Assembly: GCF_000025485.1 (NCBI RefSeq)
Contig: NC_013851.1
Location: forward strand, 1,651,154 to 1,715,153
Source of the DNA: Allochromatium vinosum DSM 180
GTDB taxonomy: Bacteria; Pseudomonadota; Gammaproteobacteria; Chromatiales; Chromatiaceae
Length of the DNA stretch: 64,000 nt
Direction: 5' to 3'
Shown: piece after piece, positions 10,521-20,033 of the stretch
Layout: each line of letters opens with the position of its first letter
How positions within the stretch are numbered: position 1 is the first letter of the stretch
The notes under the pieces: model-generated
Databases searched by the model: none
Told to the model about the DNA's origin: nothing
Seen by the model: only the letters and a program-made list of their open reading frames with translations
Translations under genes and position numbers: made by a program

Positions 10521-10733
10521 ATGGCAGGCGAATTGATTTCTGGAACCGTCAAGTGGTTCAACGACGAAAAAGGCTATGGTTTCATTGAGCGCGAGGGTGG
10601 CAAGGACGTCTTCGTCCATTACAGCGCGATCAATGGCGCCGGCCGCAAGACGCTGGCCGAAGGTCAGCAGGTGACCATGGAGGTCACGCAAGGCCCCAAG
10701 GGTCCCCAGGCCGAGAACGTGACGCCGAACTAA
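10521..10733 (+). CDS. Cold-shock domain protein (CspA family)
   Basis: A 70-residue single cold-shock domain, the normal length. The RNA-binding motifs are intact: KGYGFIE (RNP1) and DVFVHYS (RNP2), within the usual [15 protein letters not shown] opening. Such proteins bind single-stranded RNA and melt structure. A GAGG ribosome-binding site lies 5 bases before the ATG. The leader contains a terminator-like hairpin, which may make expression conditional. Confidence 0.95.
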   Translation: MAGELISGTVKWFNDEKGYGFIEREGGKDVFVHYSAINGAGRKTLAEGQQVTMEVTQGPKGPQAENVTPN

Positions 10734-10757
10734 GGCGCCGCGCGATCTGATCCTGCC

Positions 10758-10781
10758 GAGCCACCTCGTCCGGGGTGGCTC
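10758..10781 (+). terminator. Hairpin downstream of the cold-shock gene
   Basis: GAGCCACC and GGTGGCTC form an 8-bp perfect stem with an 8-nt loop, 25 bases after the stop codon. There is no T tract, so it may be a Rho-independent terminator of weak type or an mRNA 3'-end stabiliser. Confidence 0.45.
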
Positions 10782-10844
10782 GCACGCTATCCCGTCCGCG
10801 CGCGCCGCTATCGGCGAAACCGCGCGAAAAATCCCCCGTAAGGC

Positions 10845-10850
10845 TATAAT
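10845..10850 (+). promoter_or_regulatory. Likely -10 box of ftsK
   Basis: A perfect TATAAT places transcription start near 10857. An in-frame ATG at 10849 overlaps this box and would lie upstream of the transcript, so the translation start at 10876 is preferred. No clear -35 element is seen. Confidence 0.45.
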
Positions 10851-10875
10851 GCGCTGGAACATTTTGGAGAGGCGC

Positions 10876-13452
10876 ATGGGACAGGCAACACGCTACGGGC
10901 AATTGACGTTCACCGATCATGTTGAGCGCGCACTGCGCGAGGGGAGTCTGTGGGCGCTCATGTGCGCCTCCATCTATCTTGCGCTCTCGCTGATCAGCTA
11001 TTCGCCCCAGGATCCGGGCTGGTCGTATATCGGGAACGATCCGCAGGTGGCCAACGCTGGTGGTCGCACGGGCGCCTGGTTCGCCGACGCGGCACTCTAT
11101 CTCTTCGGCTATCTCGCCTATCTGCTCCCCTTCATGATCGCCTGGAGCGCCTGGCTGCTGTTTCGCGGGCGGAGCGAGGAGACGGAAGCCAAGACCTGGC
11201 TGCTTTCGCTGCGCTGGGTCGGCTTCCTGGTCACGATGGCGGCCGGCTGCGGCTTCGCCTCGGTCAATATGGCCGTCACGGGCGACTATCTGCCCAACGG
11301 AGCGGGTGGCGGGGTCGGGCTGCTGGTCAGTGGGCGCATGCTCGAGTCCTTCGGCATCATGGGCGCCAATCTGCTGCTGCTCGGATCACTCTTCGTCAGT
11401 CTGACGCTCTTTTTCGGCCTCTCCTGGCTCAAGTTGATCGATGCGACCGGGGCGGTGACGCTCCAGACGTATGAGATCTTCTGGCGGTTCCTGAGCCGCT
11501 GGCTCCTGGGGCGGCCTGGACATCGACCGGAAGCCCGCTCGTCGGCCGAACGCTACCCAGCGGGCCTGCCGCGCGCACTCAGCCTGCTCGATCCGGACGC
11601 GGCCCGGTCCATGCTGGACGAGACGCCGCGTCGGGCGCGGACGCGGCGTCCGCCGAAACGTCTGCCGCCTGAGGTCCAGGCGCTGCTGACCGATCCGCCA
11701 TCCGCGTTCGAGGTCTCCGATCCGCCGCCCAAGCCGCGGGAGCTCCTTCAGCCGAAGGGGCGTCCTCAGGACGAGGTGCCTCGCGATCAGGGTGCCGTCC
11801 GGCGTGAGCCGAGTATCGGCAGGGCGCCGCTCCCCATGCCGACCGAACCCGAGCCGGAGACGAAACGCCCCGCCGAGGAGAAGCGCGGATTCTTCCAGAA
11901 GCTGACGCGCGTCGGTGGTGCGTCCAGCGCCTCCCGCGATGCTTTCAAACCGCGCCCGCCCCTGAATCTGCTCGAAGCACCGCGCAAGAGCGGTCGTGGC
12001 TACTCGGAGGAACAGATCGAGGAGCTCTCGCGTCAGGTCGAGAACAATCTGGCCGATTTCGGCGTCGACGCCCAGGTGGTTGCGGTCTATCCCGGCCCGG
12101 TGGTCACGCTGTTCGAGCTGCAACTGGCACCCGGCATCAAGGCGAGCAAGATCACGGGGCTGGCGCGCGATCTGGCCCGCGCTCTGACCGTGGTCAGCGT
12201 GCGCGTGGTCGAGATCATCCCCGGCAAACCCTTCATCGGCATCGAGATCCCCAACCGCGAGCGCGAGACGGTATTCCTGCGCGAGATCCTCGACTCACCG
12301 TCCTACCAGGACACCAGCTCGCCGCTCACCATCGGGCTGGGCACCAACATCTCCGGCCTGCCGGTGGTCGCGGATCTGGCGCGGATGCCCCATGCCCTGA
12401 TCGCCGGCACCACCGGCTCGGGCAAGTCGGTCGCGATCAACGTCATGATCCTGAGCCTGCTCTACAAGTCCGGGCCGGAGGACGTGCGCCTGATCATGGT
12501 CGATCCGAAGATGCTCGAACTCTCGGTCTACGAGGGCATCCCGCATCTGTTGACGCCGGTCGTCACCGACATGAAGGAAGCCGCCAACGCGCTGCGCTGG
12601 TGCGTCGGCGAAATGGAGCGGCGTTATCGGCTCATGGCCAAGCTCGGAGTACGCAACATCGGCGGCTACAACCGTCAGGTCGCCGAGGCTGAGGCGGCCG
12701 GCAGGCCGATCCCGGACCCGACCATCAAGCCCGAGGATCTGCTGGCCTATGGCGGCGAGGTGCCGCATCTCCAGCATCTGCCCTATATCGTCGTCATCAT
12801 CGACGAGCTGGCCGACATGATGATGGTGGTCGGCAAGAAGGTCGAGGAACTCATCGCCCGTCTGGCGCAAAAGGCGCGCGCCTCAGGCATCCATCTGCTG
12901 CTCGCCACTCAGCGCCCCTCGGTCGACGTGCTCACCGGTCTGATCAAGGCCAACATCCCGACGCGCGTCGCCTTCCAGGTCTCCTCGCGCATCGACTCGC
13001 GCACCATCCTCGATCAGATGGGCGCTGAGCAGTTGCTCGGGCATGGCGACATGCTCTATCTGCCGCCCGGCGGCAACATCCCGCATCGCGTGCATGGCGC
13101 CTTCGTCGACGATCATGAAGTCCATCGCGTGGTCGAGTTCCTCAAGGAGCAGTACGGCGAACCGGACTACATCCATGACGTGCTGCGCGAGCCGACCGAG
13201 ATGCTGCCCGGTATCGATCCCGAACCGCGCGGCGGCGATACCGAGGATACGGACCCGCTGTTCGATGAGGCGGTGCAGTTCGTGGTCGAGAGTCGCCGCG
13301 CCTCGATCTCGGGGGTGCAGCGCAAGCTCAAGATCGGCTACAACCGCGCCGCGCGCATGGTCGAGGAGATGGAGCGCATCGGCATCGTCGGCCCGGCCGA
13401 GACCAACGGCAATCGCGAGGTACTGGCACCGCCGCCACGCGACGAAGACTGA
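10876..13452 (+). CDS. ftsK: DNA translocase FtsK
   Basis: An 858-residue cell-division DNA pump that moves chromosome ends to the XerCD/dif site at the septum. The N-terminal 200 residues carry four to five transmembrane helices. A Pro/Arg-rich linker of about 200 residues follows, shorter than in E. coli FtsK. The RecA-like motor has Walker A GTTGSGKS near residue 511 and Walker [12 protein letters not shown], and a winged-helix gamma domain ends the protein ([17 protein letters not shown] onward). The start is the ATG preceded by GGAGAGG. lolA follows, a common order in gammaproteobacteria. Confidence 0.96.
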   Translation: MGQATRYGQLTFTDHVERALREGSLWALMCASIYLALSLISYSPQDPGWSYIGNDPQVANAGGRTGAWFADAALYLFGYLAYLLPFMIAWSAWLLFRGRSEETEAKTWLLSLRWVGFLVTMAAGCGFASVNMAVTGDYLPNGAGGGVGLLVSGRMLESFGIMGANLLLLGSLFVSLTLFFGLSWLKLIDATGAVTLQTYEIFWRFLSRWLLGRPGHRPEARSSAERYPAGLPRALSLLDPDAARSMLDETPRRARTRRPPKRLPPEVQALLTDPPSAFEVSDPPPKPRELLQPKGRPQDEVPRDQGAVRREPSIGRAPLPMPTEPEPETKRPAEEKRGFFQKLTRVGGASSASRDAFKPRPPLNLLEAPRKSGRGYSEEQIEELSRQVENNLADFGVDAQVVAVYPGPVVTLFELQLAPGIKASKITGLARDLARALTVVSVRVVEIIPGKPFIGIEIPNRERETVFLREILDSPSYQDTSSPLTIGLGTNISGLPVVADLARMPHALIAGTTGSGKSVAINVMILSLLYKSGPEDVRLIMVDPKMLELSVYEGIPHLLTPVVTDMKEAANALRWCVGEMERRYRLMAKLGVRNIGGYNRQVAEAEAAGRPIPDPTIKPEDLLAYGGEVPHLQHLPYIVVIIDELADMMMVVGKKVEELIARLAQKARASGIHLLLATQRPSVDVLTGLIKANIPTRVAFQVSSRIDSRTILDQMGAEQLLGHGDMLYLPPGGNIPHRVHGAFVDDHEVHRVVEFLKEQYGEPDYIHDVLREPTEMLPGIDPEPRGGDTEDTDPLFDEAVQFVVESRRASISGVQRKLKIGYNRAARMVEEMERIGIVGPAETNGNREVLAPPPRDED

Positions 13453-13522
13453 ACGAACGTCGGATCTTTGCGCCGCCCGCCCGGTCTAACCGGCCTCCAA
13501 TCACATCCAGGTATCTCGATCC

Positions 13523-14182
13523 ATGCTGTCCCTGTCTCGTTTCGACTTCAGGCGCCCGCGCGCCCTCCATTGGCTGATCCCGGCGCTGTTCGCACTCTGC
13601 TGCTCGAACAGCGTTTTTGCCGCCGAGGGCGCGCAGCGGGTCGACGACTATCTCAAGGGCCTGAACAGTCTCAAGGCCGACTTCGAACAGTTCACCTTCA
13701 ACGCCGAGCGTACCCAAATGATGGAGCGGCGCGGCACCCTCTATCTCCAGCGCCCCGGCCGCTTCCGCTGGGAGTACGAAGGCCCCGACAAACAGATCAT
13801 CATCGCCGACAGTCAGCGGGTCTATATGCATGACGTCGAGCTGAAGCAGGTCTCGCATCAGAGCCAGACCAAGGCCCTGCGCGGCACGCCGGCACTCCTG
13901 CTGTCCAATACCGATCCGATCGAGCAGCATTTCGAGGTGCGCCCGATCGAGAGTACCGATGGGCGCGACTGGGTGGAATTGATTCCGAAGGACGCCGAGA
14001 CGGACGTGGTGCGCATCGAGCTGGGCTTCGGCCGGGATACGCTCGACAGCCTGATCATGGAGGACAGTTTCGGCCAGGAGACCCGGCTCAACTTCACGGG
14101 CGCGCAGCGCAACGTCTCGCTCAAGCCGGATCTGTTCAAGATCGATCAGCGCGCCGTCGACGACTTCCTGCCCTTCGATTGA
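13523..14182 (+). CDS. lolA: Outer-membrane lipoprotein carrier LolA
   Basis: A 219-residue periplasmic chaperone that takes lipoproteins from LolCDE to LolB at the outer membrane. There is a signal peptide of about 35 residues, with a hydrophobic core LIPALFALCC and cleavage near SVFA-AEG. LolA motifs follow: LKADFEQF, then RPGRFRWEYEGPDKQ, both expected in the hydrophobic-cavity fold. It lies 70 bp downstream of ftsK. Confidence 0.94.
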   Translation: MLSLSRFDFRRPRALHWLIPALFALCCSNSVFAAEGAQRVDDYLKGLNSLKADFEQFTFNAERTQMMERRGTLYLQRPGRFRWEYEGPDKQIIIADSQRVYMHDVELKQVSHQSQTKALRGTPALLLSNTDPIEQHFEVRPIESTDGRDWVELIPKDAETDVVRIELGFGRDTLDSLIMEDSFGQETRLNFTGAQRNVSLKPDLFKIDQRAVDDFLPFD

Positions 14183-14191
14183 GCCGGTGTC

Positions 14192-14208
14192 GGGCGCTTC
14201 GGGCGCCC
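14192..14208. terminator. Hairpin between convergent lolA and the reductase gene
   Basis: GGGCGC-TTCGG-GCGCCC is a 6-bp perfect GC stem in the 36-bp gap between two convergent genes. It probably works in both directions, although it has no T tract. Confidence 0.45.
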
Positions 14209-14218
14209 GCGCCCTCGG

Positions 14219-15925
14219 CTATTTCTCGCGCGGATAGGGCCAGGCCATGACGCCGCCTTCCATCACCCTGACGTTGCGCCAGCCGTGCGCCTGAAGGATG
14301 GCGGCCGACTCATAACCGCGCAGTGAGATCTTGCAGTAGAGGATGATCTCGCGGTCCTTGTCTTCGGGCAGTTCGTTCAAGCGTCCGCGCAGTGCGCCCT
14401 GCGGGATCAGGGTCTCGCCGATGCCGAGCCGCATCTCCTCGAACTCCTGTGGACTGCGGGTGTCGATGATGAAGCAGTCGGCGCCCGAGTCGACCCGCTG
14501 TTTGACCTCGGCGGCCGAGACCCCGTGCATGAGACCGCGCAGTTTGTTCTCCAGCACATGGGCCGAGACGATGACATGGTCGAGCGCCAGCGAGTAGGGC
14601 GGGGCATAGGGCAGGTCGGCGTTGCCCAGATCCTCGACCGTCAGTCCGCCGCGAATGGCCATGGCCACGGTGGCGACGCGCTTGCTGGCGTCTCCAGGGC
14701 CGATACACTGGAAGCCCAGCACGCGCCCGCTCCCGCGCTCGGCGACCATCAGGCTGATCAACAGCTTGCCGTGCATGTAGCCGGGGATGTCGAGTCCGGC
14801 GACCGTGGCGGTCTCGATGTCGAAGTCGAGCGCGCGCGCCTGACGGGCGCTCAGGCCGGTGATGCCGACCGTGTAGTCGAAGATCTTGCAGATGCCGGTA
14901 TGGGTGATGCCGGGGAAGGTCGCCGTTTCGGGCTGGATCAGGTTCCGGCCGATGACCCGGCCTTGCAGGTTGGCGATGTCGCCATAGGGCGCGCGCACCT
15001 TGCGGCCGGTGATGAGACTGGTGCACTCCACACAGTCGCCGGCGGCATAGATGTCGGGATCGGAGGTGCGCATGTATTCATCGACCGCGATGCCGCCCTG
15101 TTCGCCGATCGTCAGCCCAGCGGCTTGAGCCAGTGCGATGTTCGGGCGCACGCCCACGGCGACCACGGCCAGCTCGCAGGGCAGTTCGGTGCCGTTGTCG
15201 AGCTTGACGGCGGTCAGTCGCCCGTGTTCACCCAGGAAGGCAGCGACCCCATTGCCCGTGATGATGTCGGCGCCGTTGGCGCGCACATGGTTGGCCACCA
15301 GACGCGCCAGATCCGGATCCAGGAAGGGGAGGATGCAATCGGTCTTCTCGATGACCGTGATCTGGATACCGGCCAGATGCAGCGCCTCGCAGACCTCGAA
15401 GCCGATCAGACCACCGCCGACCACCACGGCGCGGCGTACCTGGCCCTGGTCACGGATGGCGCGCAGTTGGTCGGCGTCGCCGAGCGAGTGCAGGGTGTGG
15501 ATGCCTGCCAGATCGGTTCCAGGCACCTGGGGGAAGAGCGGCGTGGCGCCGGTGGCGATCACCAGGCGATCGTAGGGGATGACGCGCGTCTCACCACTCG
15601 GCAGATGACGGCAGGTCACGGTCTTGGCCGCGCGGTCGATGGCGACGGCCTCGGTCAGGACCAGCGCCTCGATGCGCTTGGCCTTCTCGAAGAAATTCGG
15701 ATCGCGCACGATCCCGGCCGGGGTGCAGATGAGCTGGTTGCGATCGTCGAAGACGCCGCCGATATAGTAGGGATAGCCGCAGGAGGCCATCGAGAGATCC
15801 GGGTCTTTCTGGATCAGGGTGATGGAGGCGTGCTCGTCGAGACGGCGCGCCCGCGCGGCGGCCTTGGGACCGGCGGCCGAGCCGCCGATGACGACGATCT
15901 TGAGCGGAGCGGATGAGGATGACAT
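14219..15925 (-). CDS. CoA-disulfide-reductase-type flavoprotein fused to a rhodanese domain
   Basis: A 568-residue FAD/NAD(P)-dependent oxidoreductase. The N-terminal FAD site is IVVIGGSAAGPKAAARAR, and the single-cysteine active site SCGYPYYIGG is that of the CoA-disulfide-reductase / NADH-oxidase class. The NAD site VVVGGGLIGFE is near residue 160. The last 100 residues are a rhodanese domain with active-site loop YCKISLRG, so the Cys is retained. Such fusions are linked to persulfide or polysulfide reduction, which would fit a sulfur bacterium; the substrate here is inferred. The chosen ATG has AAGGA 7 bases upstream. Confidence 0.85.
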   Translation of the reverse strand: MSSSSAPLKIVVIGGSAAGPKAAARARRLDEHASITLIQKDPDLSMASCGYPYYIGGVFDDRNQLICTPAGIVRDPNFFEKAKRIEALVLTEAVAIDRAAKTVTCRHLPSGETRVIPYDRLVIATGATPLFPQVPGTDLAGIHTLHSLGDADQLRAIRDQGQVRRAVVVGGGLIGFEVCEALHLAGIQITVIEKTDCILPFLDPDLARLVANHVRANGADIITGNGVAAFLGEHGRLTAVKLDNGTELPCELAVVAVGVRPNIALAQAAGLTIGEQGGIAVDEYMRTSDPDIYAAGDCVECTSLITGRKVRAPYGDIANLQGRVIGRNLIQPETATFPGITHTGICKIFDYTVGITGLSARQARALDFDIETATVAGLDIPGYMHGKLLISLMVAERGSGRVLGFQCIGPGDASKRVATVAMAIRGGLTVEDLGNADLPYAPPYSLALDHVIVSAHVLENKLRGLMHGVSAAEVKQRVDSGADCFIIDTRSPQEFEEMRLGIGETLIPQGALRGRLNELPEDKDREIILYCKISLRGYESAAILQAHGWRNVRVMEGGVMAWPYPREK

Positions 15926-16104
15926 AGCGGAATCCTTGAGTCGGATCGAATAAGATGTCGCGTCCTGGGATAGAGCCAGTTCCATGACATCGCGTGTCGA
16001 GTGTCTGAGTGTGCCCCAAAGCTGTTACAAGCGAGTTGAAGATCCTCAAGTCGGTCCTTGGGTGAGCGACATCAACCCGTTCGTCAAATACGAGTCCAAT
16101 CATC

Positions 16105-17214
16105 ATGCCTATCGAACTGCTCTGGCTGCTCCCGCCCTGGGCGCTGGCCTTCGTTTTTCTCGGTCGGATGCGCCGCTGTCCGCCGTTGCCTGAGCGGCTC
16201 GACGAGCGGCGTGTCTCGGTCATCGTCCCGGCGCGTAACGAGGAGACGCGGCTGCCGCCGCTGCTGGCCTCGCTGCGCGTTCAGGATCATCCCGATTTCG
16301 AGGTCATCCTGGTCGATGACAATTCCAGCGACCGCACCGCTGAACTGGGGCGCGCGGCCGGTGTCACGACCCTGAGTCTGACCGAGCCGGAACCGGGCTG
16401 GATCGGCAAGCCGCATGCCTGCTGGGCCGGGGCGCGCGCGGCGAGCGGTGAGGTGCTGGTCTTCCTCGATGCCGACACCGAACTCGAACCCGGCGGTCTG
16501 CGGCGTATCGTCGCCACCCAGGCGCGGCATGGCGGTCTGGTCTCGATCCAGCCCTACCACCGGATGCGTCGTGTTTATGAGCGGCTCTCGGCCGGCTTCT
16601 CGCTGATCATGATGGGCGGCATCCGCTCGTTCACGCTGCTGGGCGACCGGCTGGAACCCAATGGGGCGTTCGGACCCTGCATGGTCTGTTCGCGCGAAGA
16701 CTATTTCCGCACCGGCGGTCATCGTCTGGTGCGCGAGGAGATCATCGACGATGTGGCGCTGGCGCGCGAGATGGCGCTTCGTGGTGTGCCGACGCGCAAC
16801 TTCATCGGCGAGGGGGTGATTGCCTTCCGGATGTATCCGGGCGGACTGCGCGATCTGGCCGATGGCTGGACCAAGAACTTCGCGCGCGGGGCCATGACCA
16901 CCGACCTCGTGATGCTGCTCCTGATCACCGCCTGGATCGCGGGCGGCATGTCGGCCTTCGATGCCTTCCGCACCTGGCCGCACGATGGCTGGACCAACTG
17001 GACGCTGGCCGGAGGCATCGCCTATGGCGCCTATGTGCTCCAGATCCAGTGGCTGCTGCGGCGGCTGGGTAATTTCGGCTGGCTCACGGCGCTGAGCTAT
17101 CCGGTCTCGCTGCTGTTCTTCATGGCGATCTTCACCCGCTCGCTCTATCGCACCCTGGTGTGCAACAGTGTGGACTGGAAGGGCCGTTCGATTCCGGTTC
17201 GCGCGACGGGCTGA
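16105..17214 (+). CDS. Family 2 glycosyltransferase, CrtQ-like
   Basis: A 369-residue membrane-bound glycosyltransferase. One hydrophobic segment precedes the GT2 domain, which has VSVIVPARNE, VDDNSSDRT and the metal-binding FLDADTE. A GWIGKPHACW block and a later FGPCMVCSREDYF-type block resemble CrtQ-type carotenoid-acid glycosyltransferases from memory. Two or three transmembrane helices follow near the C-terminus. A carotenoid or other lipid acceptor is plausible but not shown. The next gene starts 2 bases after the stop. Confidence 0.75.
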   Translation: MPIELLWLLPPWALAFVFLGRMRRCPPLPERLDERRVSVIVPARNEETRLPPLLASLRVQDHPDFEVILVDDNSSDRTAELGRAAGVTTLSLTEPEPGWIGKPHACWAGARAASGEVLVFLDADTELEPGGLRRIVATQARHGGLVSIQPYHRMRRVYERLSAGFSLIMMGGIRSFTLLGDRLEPNGAFGPCMVCSREDYFRTGGHRLVREEIIDDVALAREMALRGVPTRNFIGEGVIAFRMYPGGLRDLADGWTKNFARGAMTTDLVMLLLITAWIAGGMSAFDAFRTWPHDGWTNWTLAGGIAYGAYVLQIQWLLRRLGNFGWLTALSYPVSLLFFMAIFTRSLYRTLVCNSVDWKGRSIPVRATG

Positions 17215-17216
17215 AG

Positions 17217-18281
17217 ATGAACGTCAGTGCTGTTCTTGAGACGGTTCCGGATGCCGCGCTCCGGGAGCTGTCCGCGCCGCCCGTGCATGGCGGACGACTG
17301 CGCGAGGCGGTCAGGCGCTTCGGGCGACCGCTGGAGGACTGGATCGATCTGTCGACCGGCATCAATCCCAACGGTTGGCCGGTGCCGGCCGTACCGCCCG
17401 GCGTCTGGGCGCGTCTGCCCGAGGACGACGATGGGCTGGAGATCGCCGCCGAGTGTTACTACGCCGCTTCGGGCGCGCTGCCGCTCGCCGGTTCACAGGC
17501 CGCGATCCAGTTGCTGCCGACCCTGCGTCCGCCCGGTCGGGTCGGGATTCCCGAGGTCGGCTATCGCGAACATGCCCACGCCTGGCATCGCGCCGGGCAT
17601 CGTGTGATCAGTCTGCCCGACGGCGATCCGGGCGACTGGCTCGACGATGGCCCCGAGCACGAGCGGCTCGATGTGCTGGTGGTCATCAACCCTAACAACC
17701 CGACTGGACGACGCTGGCCGGTGGCGACCCTGCTCGACTGGCATGCGCGTCTGGCGGCGCGCGGCGGCTGGCTGGTGGTCGACGAGGCTTTCATGGACGC
17801 CACGCCCGACGAGAGTGTGCTGCCGTATCTGGGGCGGCCTGGATTGGTGGTGCTGCGTTCGCTCGGTAAGTTCTTCGGGCTGGCGGGGGCGCGGGTCGGG
17901 TTCCTGTTCGCCGAACCCGAATTGCGCGAGCGGGCCGCGCAGGCGCTCGGTCCCTGGACCCTGAGCGGTCCCTCGCGCTGGATCGCGCGGTCGGCGCTGG
18001 AGGATCTGGCGTGGCAGTCGGCGATGCGCGCCGCGTTGCCGTCAGCCTCGGAGCGGCTGGCCGAACTCCTGAGTCGTCAGGGTCTGACTCCGACGGGCGG
18101 AACCGCGCTTTTTCAATGGGTGCTGACACCACAGGCTGAGCACTTCCATGAGCGGCTGTGCGAACAGGGAATCCTCACTCGGCTTTTTGCGCAGCCGGCC
18201 AGTCTGCGGTTCGGCCTGCCGGGGTGCGAAGCGGAATGGGAGCGTCTGGAGCACGCGCTCGGGGCACTGGACGGACATTGA
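17217..18281 (+). CDS. cobC: L-threonine-O-3-phosphate decarboxylase (cobalamin aminopropanol branch)
   Basis: A 354-residue PLP enzyme of the class-II aminotransferase fold that makes (R)-1-amino-2-propanol phosphate for the B12 nucleotide-loop linker. The opening HGGRLREAVRRFG and DLSTGINPNGWP are typical, as are VVINPNNPTGR and the PLP-lysine motif SLGKFFGLAGARVGF. The family is called CobD in Salmonella and CobC in many others. The ATG chosen is 2 bases after the preceding stop, and the stop overlaps the next ATG (TGATG), so all three genes look co-transcribed. Confidence 0.88.
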   Translation: MNVSAVLETVPDAALRELSAPPVHGGRLREAVRRFGRPLEDWIDLSTGINPNGWPVPAVPPGVWARLPEDDDGLEIAAECYYAASGALPLAGSQAAIQLLPTLRPPGRVGIPEVGYREHAHAWHRAGHRVISLPDGDPGDWLDDGPEHERLDVLVVINPNNPTGRRWPVATLLDWHARLAARGGWLVVDEAFMDATPDESVLPYLGRPGLVVLRSLGKFFGLAGARVGFLFAEPELRERAAQALGPWTLSGPSRWIARSALEDLAWQSAMRAALPSASERLAELLSRQGLTPTGGTALFQWVLTPQAEHFHERLCEQGILTRLFAQPASLRFGLPGCEAEWERLEHALGALDGH

Positions 18282-19021
18282 TGGGAGTGCCCGAATGGCT
18301 GGCCGTTCCGGTGGCCGAAGTGAATCGTGGGTGTGAGTCGAGGGGCACGAAACGAATCGGGTGTCTCTGTTTCGTCGCTGATCCCCGGCTGGCCGAGCAC
18401 TTACGGCGCTTGTCGACGACTGGGGTCGATCCGGACGCTCGGGCGGGCGTGGATCGCTGCGAGTTCGTCGATCCGGGCAGTCTGATTCCCTTTGCACCCC
18501 ACACCGACGAGCCGCTGGATCGCCATCGTCTCGATGTCGCCTTGAGCCGGGGACGGCACGCCGCCGAGCGGGCGAAGCTCGCCGGCTGTTGCAAGCTGAT
18601 CTGTCTGGGCATCGGTACCGACGACAGTCTGGATGACCGGCAACCGCTCGATACGTCGAGACCGACACGCCACGCCGCCTATGCCGGACTGCGCCGGATC
18701 GCCTGCTTCGAGATTGCCGCACTCACCGGCGCGCTGATCGCCGGCGCACAGATGGGACTTCAGACGTATCCAAGCGGCCGTCAGGCACAATTTGCCGCCA
18801 AGATGGCGCTCGCACTCAATCCGGGCGTCCATGACTGGCTCATCGATTCACCGAGTACGCTGCCCCAGCCGCTCAGGATCTCACCGACTCGCTCGATGAC
18901 TTCATCGGTGACGGAGACGGGACATCCTTCGCCGAGCGTGGACTGCTCTAACGGCCGTTCGTTTGCGCTCGATCGGCCGCATAGAGGATGGGGATCAGAG
19001 CCAGACAGGCGAGCATCATGA
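18281..19021 (+). CDS. Degenerate CobT-like protein, 3' end apparently replaced
   Basis: A 246-codon frame translationally coupled to cobC (TGATG). Two blocks resemble nicotinate-nucleotide:DMB phosphoribosyltransferase CobT: GRHAAERAKLAG followed by GIGTDD where CobT has GIGNTT, and FEIAALTGALIAGAQMG followed by LNPGVHDWL. About 60 residues expected between the blocks are absent and the catalytic region is altered, so enzymatic activity is doubtful. After DWLIDSP the reading frame runs through a segment that, on the opposite strand, encodes the end of a hydrogenase maturation protease, and then overlaps the 3' end of the DUF599 gene by 74 bp. The true C-terminus is probably lost. Confidence 0.5.
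   Translation: MGVPEWLAVPVAEVNRGCESRGTKRIGCLCFVADPRLAEHLRRLSTTGVDPDARAGVDRCEFVDPGSLIPFAPHTDEPLDRHRLDVALSRGRHAAERAKLAGCCKLICLGIGTDDSLDDRQPLDTSRPTRHAAYAGLRRIACFEIAALTGALIAGAQMGLQTYPSGRQAQFAAKMALALNPGVHDWLIDSPSTLPQPLRISPTRSMTSSVTETGHPSPSVDCSNGRSFALDRPHRGWGSEPDRRAS
18864..18905 (-). pseudogene. Fragment matching the C-terminus of the hydrogenase maturation protease at 27982-28503
   Basis: On the minus strand this segment encodes VIERVGEILSGWG, identical over 13 residues to the end of the maturation protease. The two DNA segments match at 33 of 42 positions by hand alignment. Within the 13 shared codons all seven differences are silent third-position changes. This pattern means the minus strand was once translated under selection. 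The sequence around it has no protease similarity, so it looks like the remains of a second copy. Confidence 0.5.
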
Positions 19022-19619
19022 AGTGCGGCCCGAAGAGCCAGAAGACCAGTGGGACACACAGATAATAGGCGCGCATCCCGATACTATAGAAACCACCCGC
19101 CCGATTGAGATGGCGGGCGACCTGTTCGGGACTCACGACCGCCGGACGGAGCGCGGGCGGCAGCGTGATCTGATAGCCGACGTGGTTGAAGAGCCGCACC
19201 GCCATGGCAAAGCTGAAGAAGGCCACGAAGAAATCGATCAGGAGTGCCAGCAGCTTGATGTCCCAGAGCTTTGGATCGACCTGACCGAAGAGACTCAAAG
19301 CCTGCCAGCTCGTGCTGATCTGGTCGGCCTTGCCGCTCAGGTTCAGCACTCCGATGATGAGCAGGATCGCGGTCGAGGCGAGAAAGGTTGCCGCCATGGT
19401 CGAGTTGCGCAGTGTCTGTACGGCCAGGATGCCCAATCCCGGATCGGCCATGATGTGCTGGACCCAGGCCCGCCGTGCCTCACGGTTGACCCCCTGGGTG
19501 CTGAACAGCGGGTCGAGCCAGGTTCGCCACGCCATCCAAAGATAGTAGAGCGCCAGCAACACGAGGCCGGCACTGACCCAGAACCACTCGTGGCTCGGCG
19601 GGTTCGGCCAATTCGACAT
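18948..19619 (-). CDS. DUF599 family membrane protein
   Basis: A 223-residue predicted inner-membrane protein with about four transmembrane segments (near 13-30, 75-95, 118-140 and 185-210). It has the DUF599 features of an early W-containing helix, then RRAWVQHIM and a long central hydrophobic helix following a Thr/Ala-rich segment. The function of the family is unknown. The ATG at 19619 is the natural start. The 3' end overlaps the extended CobT-like frame on the other strand. Confidence 0.7.
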   Translation of the reverse strand: MSNWPNPPSHEWFWVSAGLVLLALYYLWMAWRTWLDPLFSTQGVNREARRAWVQHIMADPGLGILAVQTLRNSTMAATFLASTAILLIIGVLNLSGKADQISTSWQALSLFGQVDPKLWDIKLLALLIDFFVAFFSFAMAVRLFNHVGYQITLPPALRPAVVSPEQVARHLNRAGGFYSIGMRAYYLCVPLVFWLFGPHFMMLACLALIPILYAADRAQTNGR

Positions 19620-19753
19620 CTCGACTGTTCCAAAAACCTAGACAAGGCTGATTATCTTACGCGATGCACGCCTTTCTATCAGGCTGTAATCAGACCCTGG
19701 CACTGTAGATCGGGGCGTCCGGGAGCAGGAGCAATCCGGATTGATGTCAACTA

Positions 19754-20033
19754 CCCCCGCCTGAAGGCGGGGGCTTGTGAGGCGACTCACGAGCCGGGTT
19801 GACCAGGGACAGCGGTGAACATCCGCTCCGTTTGCAACAGGTCGTTGAGACCCACTCCGGGATGCTTCCTCAGTTCCGGACTCTGGAAGGTCGGGATCAT
19901 GCAGGCGAAAGGCAAAGCGCCGAAGGTTCCGATCGCCGCCGCGAGGCGGGAGCCGGTTGCAGACATTCCCGAGGGGAGCGAGCCGCAAGGCTCCGTCACC
20001 AGGCCCGTAAGGGCAGACGTTTGGAACAGACCA
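19754..20033 (+). ncRNA. Predicted omegaRNA scaffold of the IscB system
   Basis: About 280 nt upstream of iscB is rich in short complementary segments (for example GGGAGCGAGCC with GGCTCCGTC around 19974-19997) and begins with the GC-rich left-end hairpin. In characterised IscB loci this position encodes the omegaRNA, with the guide at its 5' end reading into flanking DNA, here about 19730-19750. The iscB frame happens to be open through part of it. The assignment rests on position and structure only. Confidence 0.6.

Noticed and set aside
10849-10875. ATG at 10849 as the ftsK start
   Set aside because: It overlaps a perfect TATAAT and would precede the transcript. The ATG at 10876 has a good ribosome-binding site.
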